Part shown: positions 16,157 to 24,015 of the stretch, piece after piece
How the letters are laid out: every line of letters begins with the position of its first letter
Position numbering within the stretch: position 1 is the stretch's first letter
NCBI GenBank assembly: GCA_003218945.1
Contig: QHPE01000153.1
Span: forward strand, 4,916 to 39,783
Reading direction: 5' to 3'
Origin: Verrucomicrobiota bacterium
GTDB lineage: Bacteria; Verrucomicrobiota; Verrucomicrobiia; Chthoniobacterales; UBA10450
DNA: 34,868 nt
Notes under the pieces: model-generated
Seen by the model: only the letters and a program-made list of their open reading frames with translations
Told to the model about the DNA's origin: nothing
The model's database searches: none
Position numbers and translations under genes: made by a program

Positions 16157-17962
16157 CTATGGCTCAAATCGCGTGGCGAGCTGCTCGCGCTGTTTTTGCA
16201 ACTCTTTCGGCACAATCCGGCCTAACGAATCGAAAAACCCCTTATGCGCCGCGATTTCTTTTTGCCATTCCTCGTGATCGAGCCCGAGGAGTTCGTCAAC
16301 GGCATTGTGATCGATGTCCAGCTCTGCAAGATCCAGATCATGGGGACTGGGCAGCCAGCCTACAGGCGATTCGACCGCGCCACCGTTCCGTTCGCAGCGG
16401 TCGATGATCCACTTGAGCACGCGCATGTTTTCGCCAAAGCCCGGCCATAGGAATTTTCCGTCCGCGCCTTTGCGAAACCAATTCACGTTGAAGATGAGCG
16501 GCGGAGTGGTGAGGCGCTTTCCCATGTCCAACCAGTGCTGAAAATAATGGCCGATGTTGTATCCGCAGAACGGCAGCATCGCCATCGGATCGCGTCGCAC
16601 TCGCCCAACCGCACCGGCGGCCGCAGCGGTTGTTTCCGAAGCCATCGTCGCGCCCAAATATACGCCATGGTTCCAATCGAACGCTTGATAAACCAGCGGC
16701 ACGGTATCGCTGCGGCGGCCCCCGAAAATGATCGCGCTGATCGGGACGCCTTCGCCTTTCTCGATGTCGAAGTCGAGCGCGGGGTTGTTGCGTACTGGCG
16801 TGGTGAAGCGGCTGTTGGGGTGCGCCGCTTTTTCTTTTGATTCAGGCGTCCAATCATCTCCACGCCAATCAAGCGCATGCGCCGGCGGGGGACCATCTTT
16901 GCCCTCCCACCACACGTCACCATCGTCGGTGAGCGCCACGTTCGTGTAAATTGTGTCGTGCGCGATCGATCGCATCGCGTTGGGATTCGATTTGTAGCTC
17001 GTGCCCGGCACAACGCCGAAGTAACCGTTCTCCGGATTAACCGCGTACAACCGGCCATCGCGAATTCGCATCCAGGCGATGTCGTCACCGACCGTCGTTA
17101 TTTTCCAGCCTTTGAAATGTGCGGGCGGGATAAGCATCGCGAAATTGGTCTTGCCGCATGCGCTGGGGAATGCGGCAGCTACGTAGTGCTTGCGACCTTC
17201 GGGAGATTCCACGCCGAGAATCAGCATGTGCTCGGCCATCCAGCCTTGTGTCCGCGCCAGATACGAACCGATCCGCAGAGCGAGACATTTTTTGCTCAAC
17301 AAAACGTTGCCGCCGTAACCAGAACCAACTGAAATAATCGTGTTGTCCTGCGGGAAATGACAAATGAAGCGGCGCTCAGAATTGACATCCAGCAAGGAAT
17401 GCACGCCGCGGTTCCACTCTGAATGCGGATCGTTGCCGAGCCGTTTGAGCGCGATCTCGCCCATGCGCGTCATGATTCTCATGCTAAGCACGACATACTT
17501 GGAATCGGTGATCTCGCATCCGACTTTGGTCAGGGGCGAATCCGCCGGGCCCATCATGTAGGGAATGACAAACATCGTGCGGCCGTGCATAGCGCCCTTT
17601 AATAGCCGCCGCAGTTTCGCATACGTCTCTCGCGGCTCAGACCAATTGTTTGTCGGGCCGGCTTCCTCTTTTGTTGGCGTGCAGACAATTGTGAATTGCT
17701 CCACGCGAGCGACATCGTTTGGATCGGAGCGATGCAGATAGCAGCGAGGAACCTTCTTTTGGTTCAGCTCGATGAGGACGTTCTGCTTCATGGATTCAGC
17801 GATCAGAAACTCGTTCTCGCGGTCCGAGCCGTCGCACCAGAAAATATTTTCGGGTTCAGTCAGAGCGGCGATCTCGTTCACCCAATCGAGCACGGCCGCA
17901 TTGCCGGGCTTTGCGTCACCGATCCCTTTGGGCGGGAAAATGGCGGGCGCGAGATTTTTCAT
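16157..17962 (-). CDS. pckG: Phosphoenolpyruvate carboxykinase (GTP)
   Basis: Converts oxaloacetate and GTP to phosphoenolpyruvate, CO2 and GDP, the entry step of gluconeogenesis; it can also work anaplerotically. The protein has 601 residues, normal for the GTP class. Visible landmarks are the P-loop FPSACGKTNFAML (about 265-277), the PEP-binding region EQFTIVCTPTKEEAGPTNNW, YVVLSMRIMTRMG, CHFPQDNTIISVGSGYGGN, and guanine-binding PMAMLPFCGYNIGHYFQHW with FNVNWFRKG. The hyper-reactive Cys is in the P-loop region as expected for GTP-PEPCK. It is transcribed alone on the minus strand, convergent with prfA. Confidence 0.96.
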   Translation of the reverse strand: MKNLAPAIFPPKGIGDAKPGNAAVLDWVNEIAALTEPENIFWCDGSDRENEFLIAESMKQNVLIELNQKKVPRCYLHRSDPNDVARVEQFTIVCTPTKEEAGPTNNWSEPRETYAKLRRLLKGAMHGRTMFVIPYMMGPADSPLTKVGCEITDSKYVVLSMRIMTRMGEIALKRLGNDPHSEWNRGVHSLLDVNSERRFICHFPQDNTIISVGSGYGGNVLLSKKCLALRIGSYLARTQGWMAEHMLILGVESPEGRKHYVAAAFPSACGKTNFAMLIPPAHFKGWKITTVGDDIAWMRIRDGRLYAVNPENGYFGVVPGTSYKSNPNAMRSIAHDTIYTNVALTDDGDVWWEGKDGPPPAHALDWRGDDWTPESKEKAAHPNSRFTTPVRNNPALDFDIEKGEGVPISAIIFGGRRSDTVPLVYQAFDWNHGVYLGATMASETTAAAAGAVGRVRRDPMAMLPFCGYNIGHYFQHWLDMGKRLTTPPLIFNVNWFRKGADGKFLWPGFGENMRVLKWIIDRCERNGGAVESPVGWLPSPHDLDLAELDIDHNAVDELLGLDHEEWQKEIAAHKGFFDSLGRIVPKELQKQREQLATRFEP

Positions 17963-18129
17963 CGACGGAAAACGTCCACTTTAACCACGAACGCTGGCTT
18001 CGCCACGTTGAATCATTGAACTATTGACCCGTCAAAGCGGCGTTACTTTGTGCTATTAACGCTGGAACGAATCACTGTTCGGTGGTCGTTTCACTTGCGC
18101 AAGCACACTGCGCAGCATTAATTGAAACT

Positions 18130-18987
18130 ATGTTCGGGGTGACCACGTCCGATGATTATCGGCCGGTTGCGTGGATGGGTCGCTATCCTGTCGATGTGAC
18201 CACGATGCTGGTCGGGGTCCACGTGGTCTGTGCAGTCCTGGCCTGCATCGTGACTGCAATTCCTGGCCTCGCCGGTACGCTCACATACTTTGTTTTCGAC
18301 AGCGCACGTATCTGGGACGGGCTGCAGGTATGGCGACTCGGCACGTATGCATTCGTGCATTTCCCGTCATCGCTGCTGTGGTTTGCCATCGAGATGTATC
18401 TGCTATTCGTCTTCGGGCGAGAAGTGGAACGTTTTCTCGGCCGGCGCGCGTACATCTTTCTTTATCTGATTCTGCTGCTTACGCCGCCGATACTACTGAC
18501 GGTGTGGGGACTTTGGGAGCGATCTTTACTTGCCGGTTCGCCGGCGTTGCACTTTGGAGTTTTCGTTGCCTTCGCCACGATTTATCCGCACGTCGAATTG
18601 TTGCTGCGGATCCAGGCCAAGTGGATCGCCCTAATTCTCGCCGCTGTTTACACGTTTCAACTGCTCGCCTATCACGCCTGGAGCGATTTGGTCGTGGTCT
18701 GGACGAGTATTGGCGCCGCCTTCCTTTTTGTTGAATTAAATGGCGCCGGCCCGGAGCTCGTTTGGTGGAACGCGTTGAAAACGCGATTCGCTCCGCGCCC
18801 GAAATACCATGTTGTTCCCAGGCCGCAACCGCGTGCCAGCGGTGGCCGGACGGAACCGGATGACGCTCAAGCCTCGATTGATCCTATCCTCGACAAGATT
18901 TCCAAGTTCGGAATTGGAAGCCTGACGGCCAGCGAGCGGCGGCAGTTGAATCGAGAGCGCGAACGCTTGTTAAAAAATTCGCAGTAA
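18130..18987 (+). CDS. Rhomboid-fold membrane protein lacking protease residues
   Basis: Six-helix membrane protein of 285 residues from the ATG at 18130 (a GTG at 18082 is the track start). The region WRLGTYAFVHFPSSLLWFAIEMYLLFVFGREVERFLGRR matches the first rhomboid helices, including the W-R motif in loop 1. The position of the catalytic G-x-S-G reads GSPALHFG, with Pro where the Ser should be, and the helix that should carry the catalytic His reads WSDLVVVWTSIGAAF. The C-terminal tail DPILDKISKFGIGSLTASERRQLNRER is the small soluble motif seen on many bacterial rhomboid relatives. It is therefore probably an iRhom/derlin-like pseudoprotease; its partner is unknown. Confidence 0.7.
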   Translation: MFGVTTSDDYRPVAWMGRYPVDVTTMLVGVHVVCAVLACIVTAIPGLAGTLTYFVFDSARIWDGLQVWRLGTYAFVHFPSSLLWFAIEMYLLFVFGREVERFLGRRAYIFLYLILLLTPPILLTVWGLWERSLLAGSPALHFGVFVAFATIYPHVELLLRIQAKWIALILAAVYTFQLLAYHAWSDLVVVWTSIGAAFLFVELNGAGPELVWWNALKTRFAPRPKYHVVPRPQPRASGGRTEPDDAQASIDPILDKISKFGIGSLTASERRQLNRERERLLKNSQ

Positions 18988-18991
18988 TCTC

Positions 18992-19019
18992 CTGTAGTGG
19001 CAGCCGTTTCGGCTGCTTG
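18992..19019. repeat. CTGTAG-type hairpin repeat between convergent genes
   Basis: CTGTAGTGGCAGCCGTTTCGGCTGC: the conserved head (one base different from CTGTAGCGGC) followed by a perfect GCAGCCG/CGGCTGC stem with a TTT loop. It lies 4 bases after the rhomboid-like gene and before the end of gmhA, where it may serve as a bidirectional terminator-like hairpin. Confidence 0.65.
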
Positions 19020-19051
19020 ATCTCTCCGAAACGCGGACGGCACGCCTGCCT

Positions 19052-19639
19052 TTACGTTTTATTGTCTTTAATCCGCGCTTCGATGATCTCGCATAGCACA
19101 TGAATCAGAAGCTGGTGCGCTTCCTGGATCCTGGCTGTTGAGTCGTTTTTAACTAAAAGGTCGACATCTGCCATGCCCTTTGTCGATCCCCCATCGCGCC
19201 CGAGGAACGCGATGGTTTTCAGTTCGCGCGCTCTCGCTTCTTCCAAAGCGAGAAGGACATTTTTGGAGTTGCCGGAAGTTGTGAAACAAATGAGCACATC
19301 GCCCGGCTGGCCGAATGCCTCCACCTGACGCGCGAAAATTTTGTCGAATCCATAATCGTTTCCGCCGGCGGTGAGAATTCCGCTATCACTTGCAAGACAA
19401 ATCGCCGGAAGCGCTCGCCGGTCCTTGGTAAAACGCACCACGAGCTCCGTTGCAAAGTGGGATGCATCGGCCGCGCTGCCGCCATTCCCGCACATGAGCA
19501 ACTTGTTTCCCGTGTGAAAACACTCGCTTATCAGATCCGCGGCTCTGCTGACCTGCGGCTCAAGATCTTTCAACGATTCCAGCACCCGGACTGAGTCATT
19601 AATCGCTCGGTTTAGGTTTGAAGAAGAGTTGTGACTCAT
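19052..19639 (-). CDS. gmhA: D-sedoheptulose 7-phosphate isomerase
   Basis: First step of ADP-heptose synthesis for the LPS inner core: sedoheptulose 7-phosphate to glycero-manno-heptose 7-phosphate. The 195-residue SIS-domain protein keeps the active-site and zinc ligands at the same numbers as E. coli GmhA: His61 and Glu65 (SHFATE), Gln172 and His180 (IQEAHQLLIH). The sugar-phosphate loops GNGGSAADA and FTTSGNSKNV are intact. No other heptose genes (gmhB, hldE) are in the window. Upstream lies a tRNA-like remnant, so its promoter region may have been reshaped by that insertion. Confidence 0.92.
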   Translation of the reverse strand: MSHNSSSNLNRAINDSVRVLESLKDLEPQVSRAADLISECFHTGNKLLMCGNGGSAADASHFATELVVRFTKDRRALPAICLASDSGILTAGGNDYGFDKIFARQVEAFGQPGDVLICFTTSGNSKNVLLALEEARARELKTIAFLGRDGGSTKGMADVDLLVKNDSTARIQEAHQLLIHVLCEIIEARIKDNKT

Positions 19640-19649
19640 GACAAAGAGA

Positions 19650-19692
19650 TGGTCGCGATAGAGGGTTCGAACCTGTGACTTGTATGGTCAAG
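19650..19692 (-). other. tRNA 3'-half remnant, tRNA-Val-like
   Basis: Read on the minus strand this stretch is CTTGAC...GTCACAGGTTCGAACCCTCTATCGCG-ACCA. It matches the anticodon-loop to acceptor part of the intact tRNA-Val nearby: over GTCA-AGGTTCGAACCCTCTA-CGCG only two bases differ. A T-arm is present (one C-C mispair in the stem), but no D-arm or 5' acceptor strand pairs with it. It is a tRNA fragment, either a duplicated attachment-site-like end or the remains of a second tRNA. Confidence 0.65.
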
Positions 19693-19720
19693 CGAAATCT
19701 GCCAGTGACGACTAGCTAGT

Positions 19721-19952
19721 TTAGGCCCGTTTCAAATATGCTCGGCCGAACCCGGTCTTGAGTTGCTTCTCGCGCATGCGCGCACAAGACTCGGGCCGGA
19801 AAGCTTCGTAATAGTGCAAGGTAACAGGCAATCGGTAAGCCGTCGCTGGAACCCGTCCGGCGTGGTGCTGAGCGACTCTTTTTCGTAAATCAACCGTGGA
19901 GCGCGATGTACAAATTCCCATCAGCGCATCTCAGCACATATGTGTAAAACAT
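19721..19952 (-). pseudogene. GIY-YIG endonuclease-domain gene, frameshifted
   Basis: The ORF 19721-19921 encodes STVDLRKRVAQHHAGRVPAT, ..AYRLPVTLHYYEAF.., and REKQLKTGFGRAYLKRA, the second part of a small GIY-YIG protein (UvrC/homing-nuclease superfamily). The missing N-terminus lies directly upstream in another frame: MFYTYVLRCADGNLYI from an ATG at 19952, which supplies the T-Y-V and L-Y-I strands. Joining them needs removal of one base near 19903 (TACATCGCGCTCC against an expected TACATCGGCTCC). The catalytic Arg (DLRKR) and Glu (REKQLK) are present. The unit sits between an intact tRNA-Val and a tRNA-Val 3' remnant. A sequencing error is the alternative to a real frameshift. Confidence 0.75.
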
Positions 19953-19967
19953 CGGGCGCAAGGGCAA

Positions 19968-20039
<72 letters not shown>

Positions 20040-20171
20040 ACTCGGATCAGAAGTGATAAGTGACCGTTGATCGATAATGAGTCAAGCCATACGAGTCTCG
20101 CCACAACCAGAGATCGCAGGTCACATCAATACTAGACAACCGGAACGGCTCAGGCGAACATTTCGACTCCC

Positions 20172-20810
20172 GTGAGCACATTATTTTTCAAGCGTTTCCT
20201 GAAACGTCCATTCCAGATCGCGTCGATTGTGCCCAGCTCCAAAGCGTTGGTGGAACGCGTCGCAAGCAAAATGGACTTTTCCAAGCCGCGGGTGATCGCG
20301 GAATACGGCCCCGGCGAAGGCGTGCATTCCCGTGAGATTGCGCGACGGATGACCCCTGGTTCGCATTTGCTCTTGTTTGAACTCGACGCGGCGCTCGCGC
20401 GAGCACTAGAACGCCAATTTGCAGCCGATCGGCGTGTTCACGTGATCCATGGTGATGCGGCATCGTTGCCATTCGAGCTGAAACGCCACGGGTTCACTTC
20501 GTGTGATTACATTCTCTCCGGCATCCCGTTCAGCATTCTTAAGATCGAGAAGAAACGCGCGCTGCTGCGAAAAACGTACGACGCTCTTACGGAGGGAGGC
20601 AAGTTCATCATTTACCAGGTCACCAACGAATTGAGGCAGCACGCCACCGTTTTCCAGAGCGCCGAATCGGAATATTTCCTGCAGAATATCCCGCCAATGT
20701 TCATCACGGTTTTTCACAAAACCTCTTTGATGCAAGTCAGTGGACGCATTTCCACGCAGCGGAAAGGCCGTTCCCGATTGGCCGGGGTTGGCGCAGAACG
20801 TCCGGCATGA
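20172..20810 (+). CDS. PmtA-like class I methyltransferase (phospholipid N-methyltransferase-like)
   Basis: SAM-dependent methyltransferase of 212 residues with a GTG start. Motif I is VIAEYGPGEGVHSREIA, motif II LLLFELDAALARALE, and motif III region VHVIHGDAASL; the post-motif segment is YILSGIPFSIL. The N-terminal FLKRPFQIASIVPSSKALVERV is typical of PmtA/phosphatidylethanolamine N-methyltransferases and their rRNA-dimethylase-like relatives. KsgA itself would read NLPY where this has SGIPF, so it is not KsgA. A role in making methylated phospholipids is likely but not certain. Its stop overlaps the fumC start (ATGA), so the two are translationally coupled. Confidence 0.7.
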   Translation: MSTLFFKRFLKRPFQIASIVPSSKALVERVASKMDFSKPRVIAEYGPGEGVHSREIARRMTPGSHLLLFELDAALARALERQFAADRRVHVIHGDAASLPFELKRHGFTSCDYILSGIPFSILKIEKKRALLRKTYDALTEGGKFIIYQVTNELRQHATVFQSAESEYFLQNIPPMFITVFHKTSLMQVSGRISTQRKGRSRLAGVGAERPA

Positions 20811-22219
20811 GGGAAAAATCGGGTCGAATCGAAAAAGATTCGATGGGCGAGATGACCGTGCCCGCGGATGCGCTCCACGGTGCGTCCACGCACCGCGCGG
20901 TTCTGAATTTTCCTGTGAGCGGTTATCGCTTTTCGCGGCCATTCATTCGAGCGCTGGGTCTAATCAAGTGGGCGGCCGCCCAGGCAAACCACGATCTTGG
21001 TTTGCTCGATTCCGAGCGTGCGGCGCTGATCGTGCAGGCCGCCGAAGAAGTTTCCGAAGGAAAACTCGATGAACATTTTCCTCTCGACATTTTTCAGACC
21101 GGCTCTGGTACGAGTACAAATACCAATGCCAATGAAGTAATCGCAAATCGATCCGCGCAATTGGCAGGCAAGCCCATCGGTTCGCACGATCCGGTGCATC
21201 CGAACGATCACGTGAACATGGGCCAGTCGAGCAACGATGTGATTCCTTCAGCGATCCATATCAGCGCTGCGGAATTGTTGAAGAACGATCTGGTCCCAGC
21301 TCTGGAAAAATTACACGCCGCGCTTGAAACAAAAGCGAAGGAATTTTGGCACATCATCAAGATCGGTCGGACGCATTTGATGGACGCGACACCGATTCGG
21401 CTGGGCCAGGAATTCTCCGGATACGCGCAGCAGGTTGCGTATGGGAAGGCGCGTGCGGAGAAAGCTATCGAAGCTTTGCGCGAGGTCGCACTGGGCGGAA
21501 CCGCAGTCGGCACTGGTTTGAATCGCCATCTCGATTTTCCCAAGAAAGTCCTGCACCACATCGAACAGCGCACCGGGATCGCATTTTATGAGGCGAAAAA
21601 TCATTTTGAAGCCCAGGGCGGCAAGGACGCAGTTGTCGAAGCGAGCGGACATCTAAAAACAATCGCTGTGACTCTCTTCAAAATCGCCAACGACATTCGC
21701 TGGCTCGGGAGCGGACCGCGATGCGGCATTGGCGAAATTCGATTGCCCGCCACGCAACCGGGCAGCTCGATCATGCCTGGGAAAGTAAACCCGGTCATGA
21801 GCGAGTCGCTCATGATGGTGTGCGCACAAGTCATCGGCAACGATGTGACCATCAGCTGGGCCGGTGCGAACGGGAACTTCGAACTGAACGTGATGATGCC
21901 GATAATGGCGCACGACCTTTTGGAATCCATCCGATTGCTGGCCAACGCAGTCGATATTTTCTGTGAGAAATGTGTCAGCGGCATCGTGGCCGATGAAGAG
22001 CGCTGCCGCGAGCTGGTGGAGCTTTCGATGGCAATGGTGACCAGCCTCTCGCCAAAGATCGGTTACGATCGTGCTGCGGAAATTGCCAAAGAAAGCGCAA
22101 AGACCGGACGAACGGTCCGCCAGATTGCGCGAGAAGGAAAAGTTTTGGCCGACGAAGAACTCGAGCGCGCGCTCGATCCGATCAAAATGACTGAGCCGGG
22201 CGGAAGCGCCACGGAGTAA
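20807..22219 (+). CDS. fumC: Class II fumarate hydratase
   Basis: Iron-independent fumarase of the TCA cycle (fumarate to L-malate). The 470-residue protein begins with the family N-terminus GRIEKDSMGEMTVPADAL. Conserved blocks are GSGTSTNTNANEVIANRS (substrate site), MGQSSNDVIPSAIHI, GRTHLMDATPIRLGQEF (catalytic His) and the signature loop GSSIMPGKVNPV with the active Ser. GSGTSTN-x-NANEVIANR and the 'HPNDHVN' segment separate it from aspartase and argininosuccinate lyase. It overlaps the upstream methyltransferase by 4 bases, an unusual pairing. Confidence 0.95.
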   Translation: MREKSGRIEKDSMGEMTVPADALHGASTHRAVLNFPVSGYRFSRPFIRALGLIKWAAAQANHDLGLLDSERAALIVQAAEEVSEGKLDEHFPLDIFQTGSGTSTNTNANEVIANRSAQLAGKPIGSHDPVHPNDHVNMGQSSNDVIPSAIHISAAELLKNDLVPALEKLHAALETKAKEFWHIIKIGRTHLMDATPIRLGQEFSGYAQQVAYGKARAEKAIEALREVALGGTAVGTGLNRHLDFPKKVLHHIEQRTGIAFYEAKNHFEAQGGKDAVVEASGHLKTIAVTLFKIANDIRWLGSGPRCGIGEIRLPATQPGSSIMPGKVNPVMSESLMMVCAQVIGNDVTISWAGANGNFELNVMMPIMAHDLLESIRLLANAVDIFCEKCVSGIVADEERCRELVELSMAMVTSLSPKIGYDRAAEIAKESAKTGRTVRQIAREGKVLADEELERALDPIKMTEPGGSATE

Positions 22220-22264
22220 TGGATTGGTGAGGATTTCGATTGCGTAGTCGGCCGGTTAATACGA

Positions 22265-22297
22265 TTCAACGGTTTAAGCGTTTAACGTCGGCGAAGC
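22265..22297. repeat. TTCAACGGTTTAAGCG dispersed repeat before the VOC gene
   Basis: TTCAACGGTTTAAG followed by CGTTTAACGTCGGCGAAGCC lies directly before the VOC start codon. The 14-base TTCAACGGTTTAAG occurs in reverse complement at 909-922 upstream of pstS, where CTAACGCCGGCAAAGCC also follows nearby. Similar text (CACGTTGAATCATTGAAC) is at 18005. These look like copies of one dispersed intergenic element. Confidence 0.5.
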
Positions 22298-22298
22298 C

Positions 22299-22676
22299 AT
22301 GGTTGCTAAACTCGAAGGGCCGCAGTTTTCAGGCGGCGCAAACATCGCCATCAAGTGCCCAAGTCACACCTACGAGCAGACTGTGGCTTTTTATCGGGAC
22401 ACGCTCGGATTGCCTTTGATCGAAGAGGAAAAAGACGGCTGCATTTTTCAGTTCGGTCCGAACCGGCTTTGGATCGATAGCGTGCCAAACTTGAGTCATC
22501 CCGATGTCTGGCTCGAGTTGGAGACGAATGACACGGAAGCGGCCGCCTCATTCTTGAAGATTCATGGCGTCTTGCGGCGGGACGAAGTTGAGCAATTGCG
22601 CGAAGATTTTAACGGCTTCTTCATCTCTGCGCCGAACGGCGTGATCCATCTCGTTGTGGGACCGGAGGAAGTGTAG
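22299..22676 (+). CDS. VOC-superfamily (glyoxalase/bleomycin-resistance-like) protein
   Basis: Small metalloenzyme-fold protein of 125 residues made of two beta-alpha-beta-beta-beta units. Visible parts are the first unit ANIAIKCPSHTYEQTVAFYRDTLGLPLIEEE and the second VWLELETNDTEAAASFLKIHGV...NGFFISAPNGVIHLVV. FYRDTLGL is the typical helix-loop of the family. The usual metal ligands are only partly present (the first-strand His is replaced by Lys or Cys), so the enzymatic activity, if any, is unknown. It starts 79 bases after fumC and ends 7 bases before the next gene. Confidence 0.75.
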   Translation: MVAKLEGPQFSGGANIAIKCPSHTYEQTVAFYRDTLGLPLIEEEKDGCIFQFGPNRLWIDSVPNLSHPDVWLELETNDTEAAASFLKIHGVLRRDEVEQLREDFNGFFISAPNGVIHLVVGPEEV

Positions 22677-22683
22677 GCGAGAC

Positions 22684-23088
22684 ATGGCAGATTACATTCT
22701 GACGATCGTTGAACAGGTGGGGCTGATGCTCGCCGAGTTGGCTCGGCTCAAAAGCGGTGAGAAGCCAGCGGGCATTAGCGTGCTCTGCCTGCGCGAGACT
22801 GGGTTGCCGCTTGATGTTGTGAAGCATTCCTCTCCGGAAACGATCCTACAATTGCTGAAGACCGGCGGTGGTACGCAATACGCCCGGGCGGTGTTGTTGG
22901 CCGAATTACTCATGCAAGATGCAGACCTCAGCGACGCCGCCGGCAAAAAGCGGGAGGCGATCATTGGTCGCGCCCAGGCAGCGGCGCTGCTTGAGCACAG
23001 CATTGATCAGCTTTCACCAGAAGAACAAGCAATCTATCGACCAAAGCTTGAGGCGCTGACTTCCGATCTTGAGCGCATTTCGCGCTAG
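22684..23088 (+). CDS. Conserved-type hypothetical protein, helical, 134 aa
   Basis: Started at the ATG at 22684 (MADYILTIVEQVG), seven bases after the VOC gene stop and probably in one operon with it. The sequence is wholly alpha-helical with no signal peptide or membrane segment. The opening DYILTIVEQVGLMLAELARL recalls the start of DUF6483 proteins, but I cannot confirm it. The middle carries SPETILQLLKTGGGTQYARAVLLAELLMQDADL, reminiscent of a tetratricopeptide-like helical pair. No function is proposed. Confidence 0.65.
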   Translation: MADYILTIVEQVGLMLAELARLKSGEKPAGISVLCLRETGLPLDVVKHSSPETILQLLKTGGGTQYARAVLLAELLMQDADLSDAAGKKREAIIGRAQAAALLEHSIDQLSPEEQAIYRPKLEALTSDLERISR

Positions 23089-23127
23089 TGAGGGTAGAAT
23101 TCGCGCGCGAACACAAGAACGGTTCCC

Positions 23128-23293
23128 GTCATGTTGAAGGGAGCGCTGCAACGAAATGCGAAGCATGAGGCCAGGCTTACAAACATCTCTGACTATTTGA
23201 TTGCGGCAGATGATTCAAGAATGATCAGAGATTGAAAGCCTGGCCTCGCGGACTTCGTTCGCTACGTTGCAGCTTCGCTTCGCTCAGAATGAC
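23128..23293. repeat. MITE-like long palindromic element
   Basis: A non-coding element of about 166 bases whose ends and interior pair. The outer ends are GTCATgtTGA (23128) and TCAgaATGAC (23293). Next come GCTGCAACG (about 23144) and CGTTGCAGC (about 23264), then GAGGCCAGGCTT (23167-23178) with its perfect partner AAGCCTGGCCTC (23236-23247), then ATCTCTGA and TCAGAGAT. The right end, CTTCGCTTCGCTCAGAATGAC, is a phrase common in dispersed repeats of environmental bacteria. No ORF lies inside. Target-site duplication was not clear. Confidence 0.75.
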
Positions 23294-23335
23294 AAAAGGG
23301 CATCCTGCTTCGAGACTCTCAACGCATTAACGACC

Positions 23336-24013
23336 TCAGCCACCGCAGCCGCGCCAGCGTCCCACCCATGTGCTCCAGCCGTAAAACCCAAGCGGCTCCA
23401 AGAGACCTGCCGCGACTAGCGCATCAACGTCGGCGCGGCTTGATGTGATTTTTTCGTTAGCGTCAATCCCATAGCAATCGTCGATCACCATCCAAGCTCC
23501 CTCGATAAATTTGTCGCGATAGCAATCGATGTCTCTGCGCTTGGCTGCATCAGCATCGAGAATTAACAGGCCTACTTGATCCGAACCGAGCACTCGATGG
23601 ACAGTGGCCACCGTTTCCGGTTTGAACGAGTGGCCCTTGATTAAAGTGACGAGATCCGTCACGCGTTCCCTGGTGAGATTGCGTTCCAAGTCGCGCAGGA
23701 TGTTGCGCGTCCCGAGCCGCTTATGTTTTACACTACCACCAGGTTCGATTGCGATCAGTCTCTTGTTCTGACCTGAATCACGAATACCGAAGGCCGTGGC
23801 AATGGTTGCACCGCCAACAAACGCGCCGATCTCGAGAATCGCACCGGAGCAAATTCTTGCGAAGTGGTAAATCAAAATCAACACGTCCAGGTGGAGCATG
23901 GAATACCGGTCGCGGACCTTCATTAGCTCCGAGTGAATCGGTTCGTGCCGATAGGTCATCAGCCTGTGCATCAGATCGAGGCACTCGCCGTAGCCACCAT
24001 CTCGCGTGATCAT
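23336..24013 (-). CDS. Class I SAM-dependent methyltransferase-like protein
   Basis: Protein of 225 residues resembling the Methyltransf_24 group. The nucleotide-binding motif I is GAILEIGAFVGGATIATAFG, motif II is KRLIAIEPGG, and the acidic motif after strand 4 is VGLLILDADAAKRRDI, followed by GAWMVIDDCYGID. These groups often modify sugars or peptides, but no substrate is evident and no glycosylation genes are adjacent. Its ATG is 2 bases from the end of a CTGTAGCGGC-type repeat, with no Shine-Dalgarno. Confidence 0.7.
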   Translation of the reverse strand: MITRDGGYGECLDLMHRLMTYRHEPIHSELMKVRDRYSMLHLDVLILIYHFARICSGAILEIGAFVGGATIATAFGIRDSGQNKRLIAIEPGGSVKHKRLGTRNILRDLERNLTRERVTDLVTLIKGHSFKPETVATVHRVLGSDQVGLLILDADAAKRRDIDCYRDKFIEGAWMVIDDCYGIDANEKITSSRADVDALVAAGLLEPLGFYGWSTWVGRWRGCGG

Positions 24014-24015
24014 CT

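Noticed and set aside
15706-16215. 169-residue minus-strand ORF spanning the prfA end
   Set aside because: Most of it is antisense to prfA; only the short PEPCK-like segment (16071-16139) is meaningful and is listed as a pseudogene.
16483-17088. 201-residue minus-strand ORF inside pckG
   Set aside because: Same strand, different frame; Arg/Ser/Thr-rich composition typical of a shadow of the PEPCK frame.
19650-19722. Second complete tRNA gene
   Set aside because: The T-arm and 3' end are visible, but no matching 5' acceptor strand, D-arm or anticodon stem could be paired.
19721-19921. ORF as an intact 66-residue protein
   Set aside because: Its start is internal; the GIY-YIG first strands are in another frame upstream, so it is treated as a frameshifted gene.
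20172-20810. KsgA (16S rRNA dimethyladenosine transferase)
   Set aside because: The catalytic NLPY-type motif is absent (SGIPF), and the N-terminus is PmtA-like.
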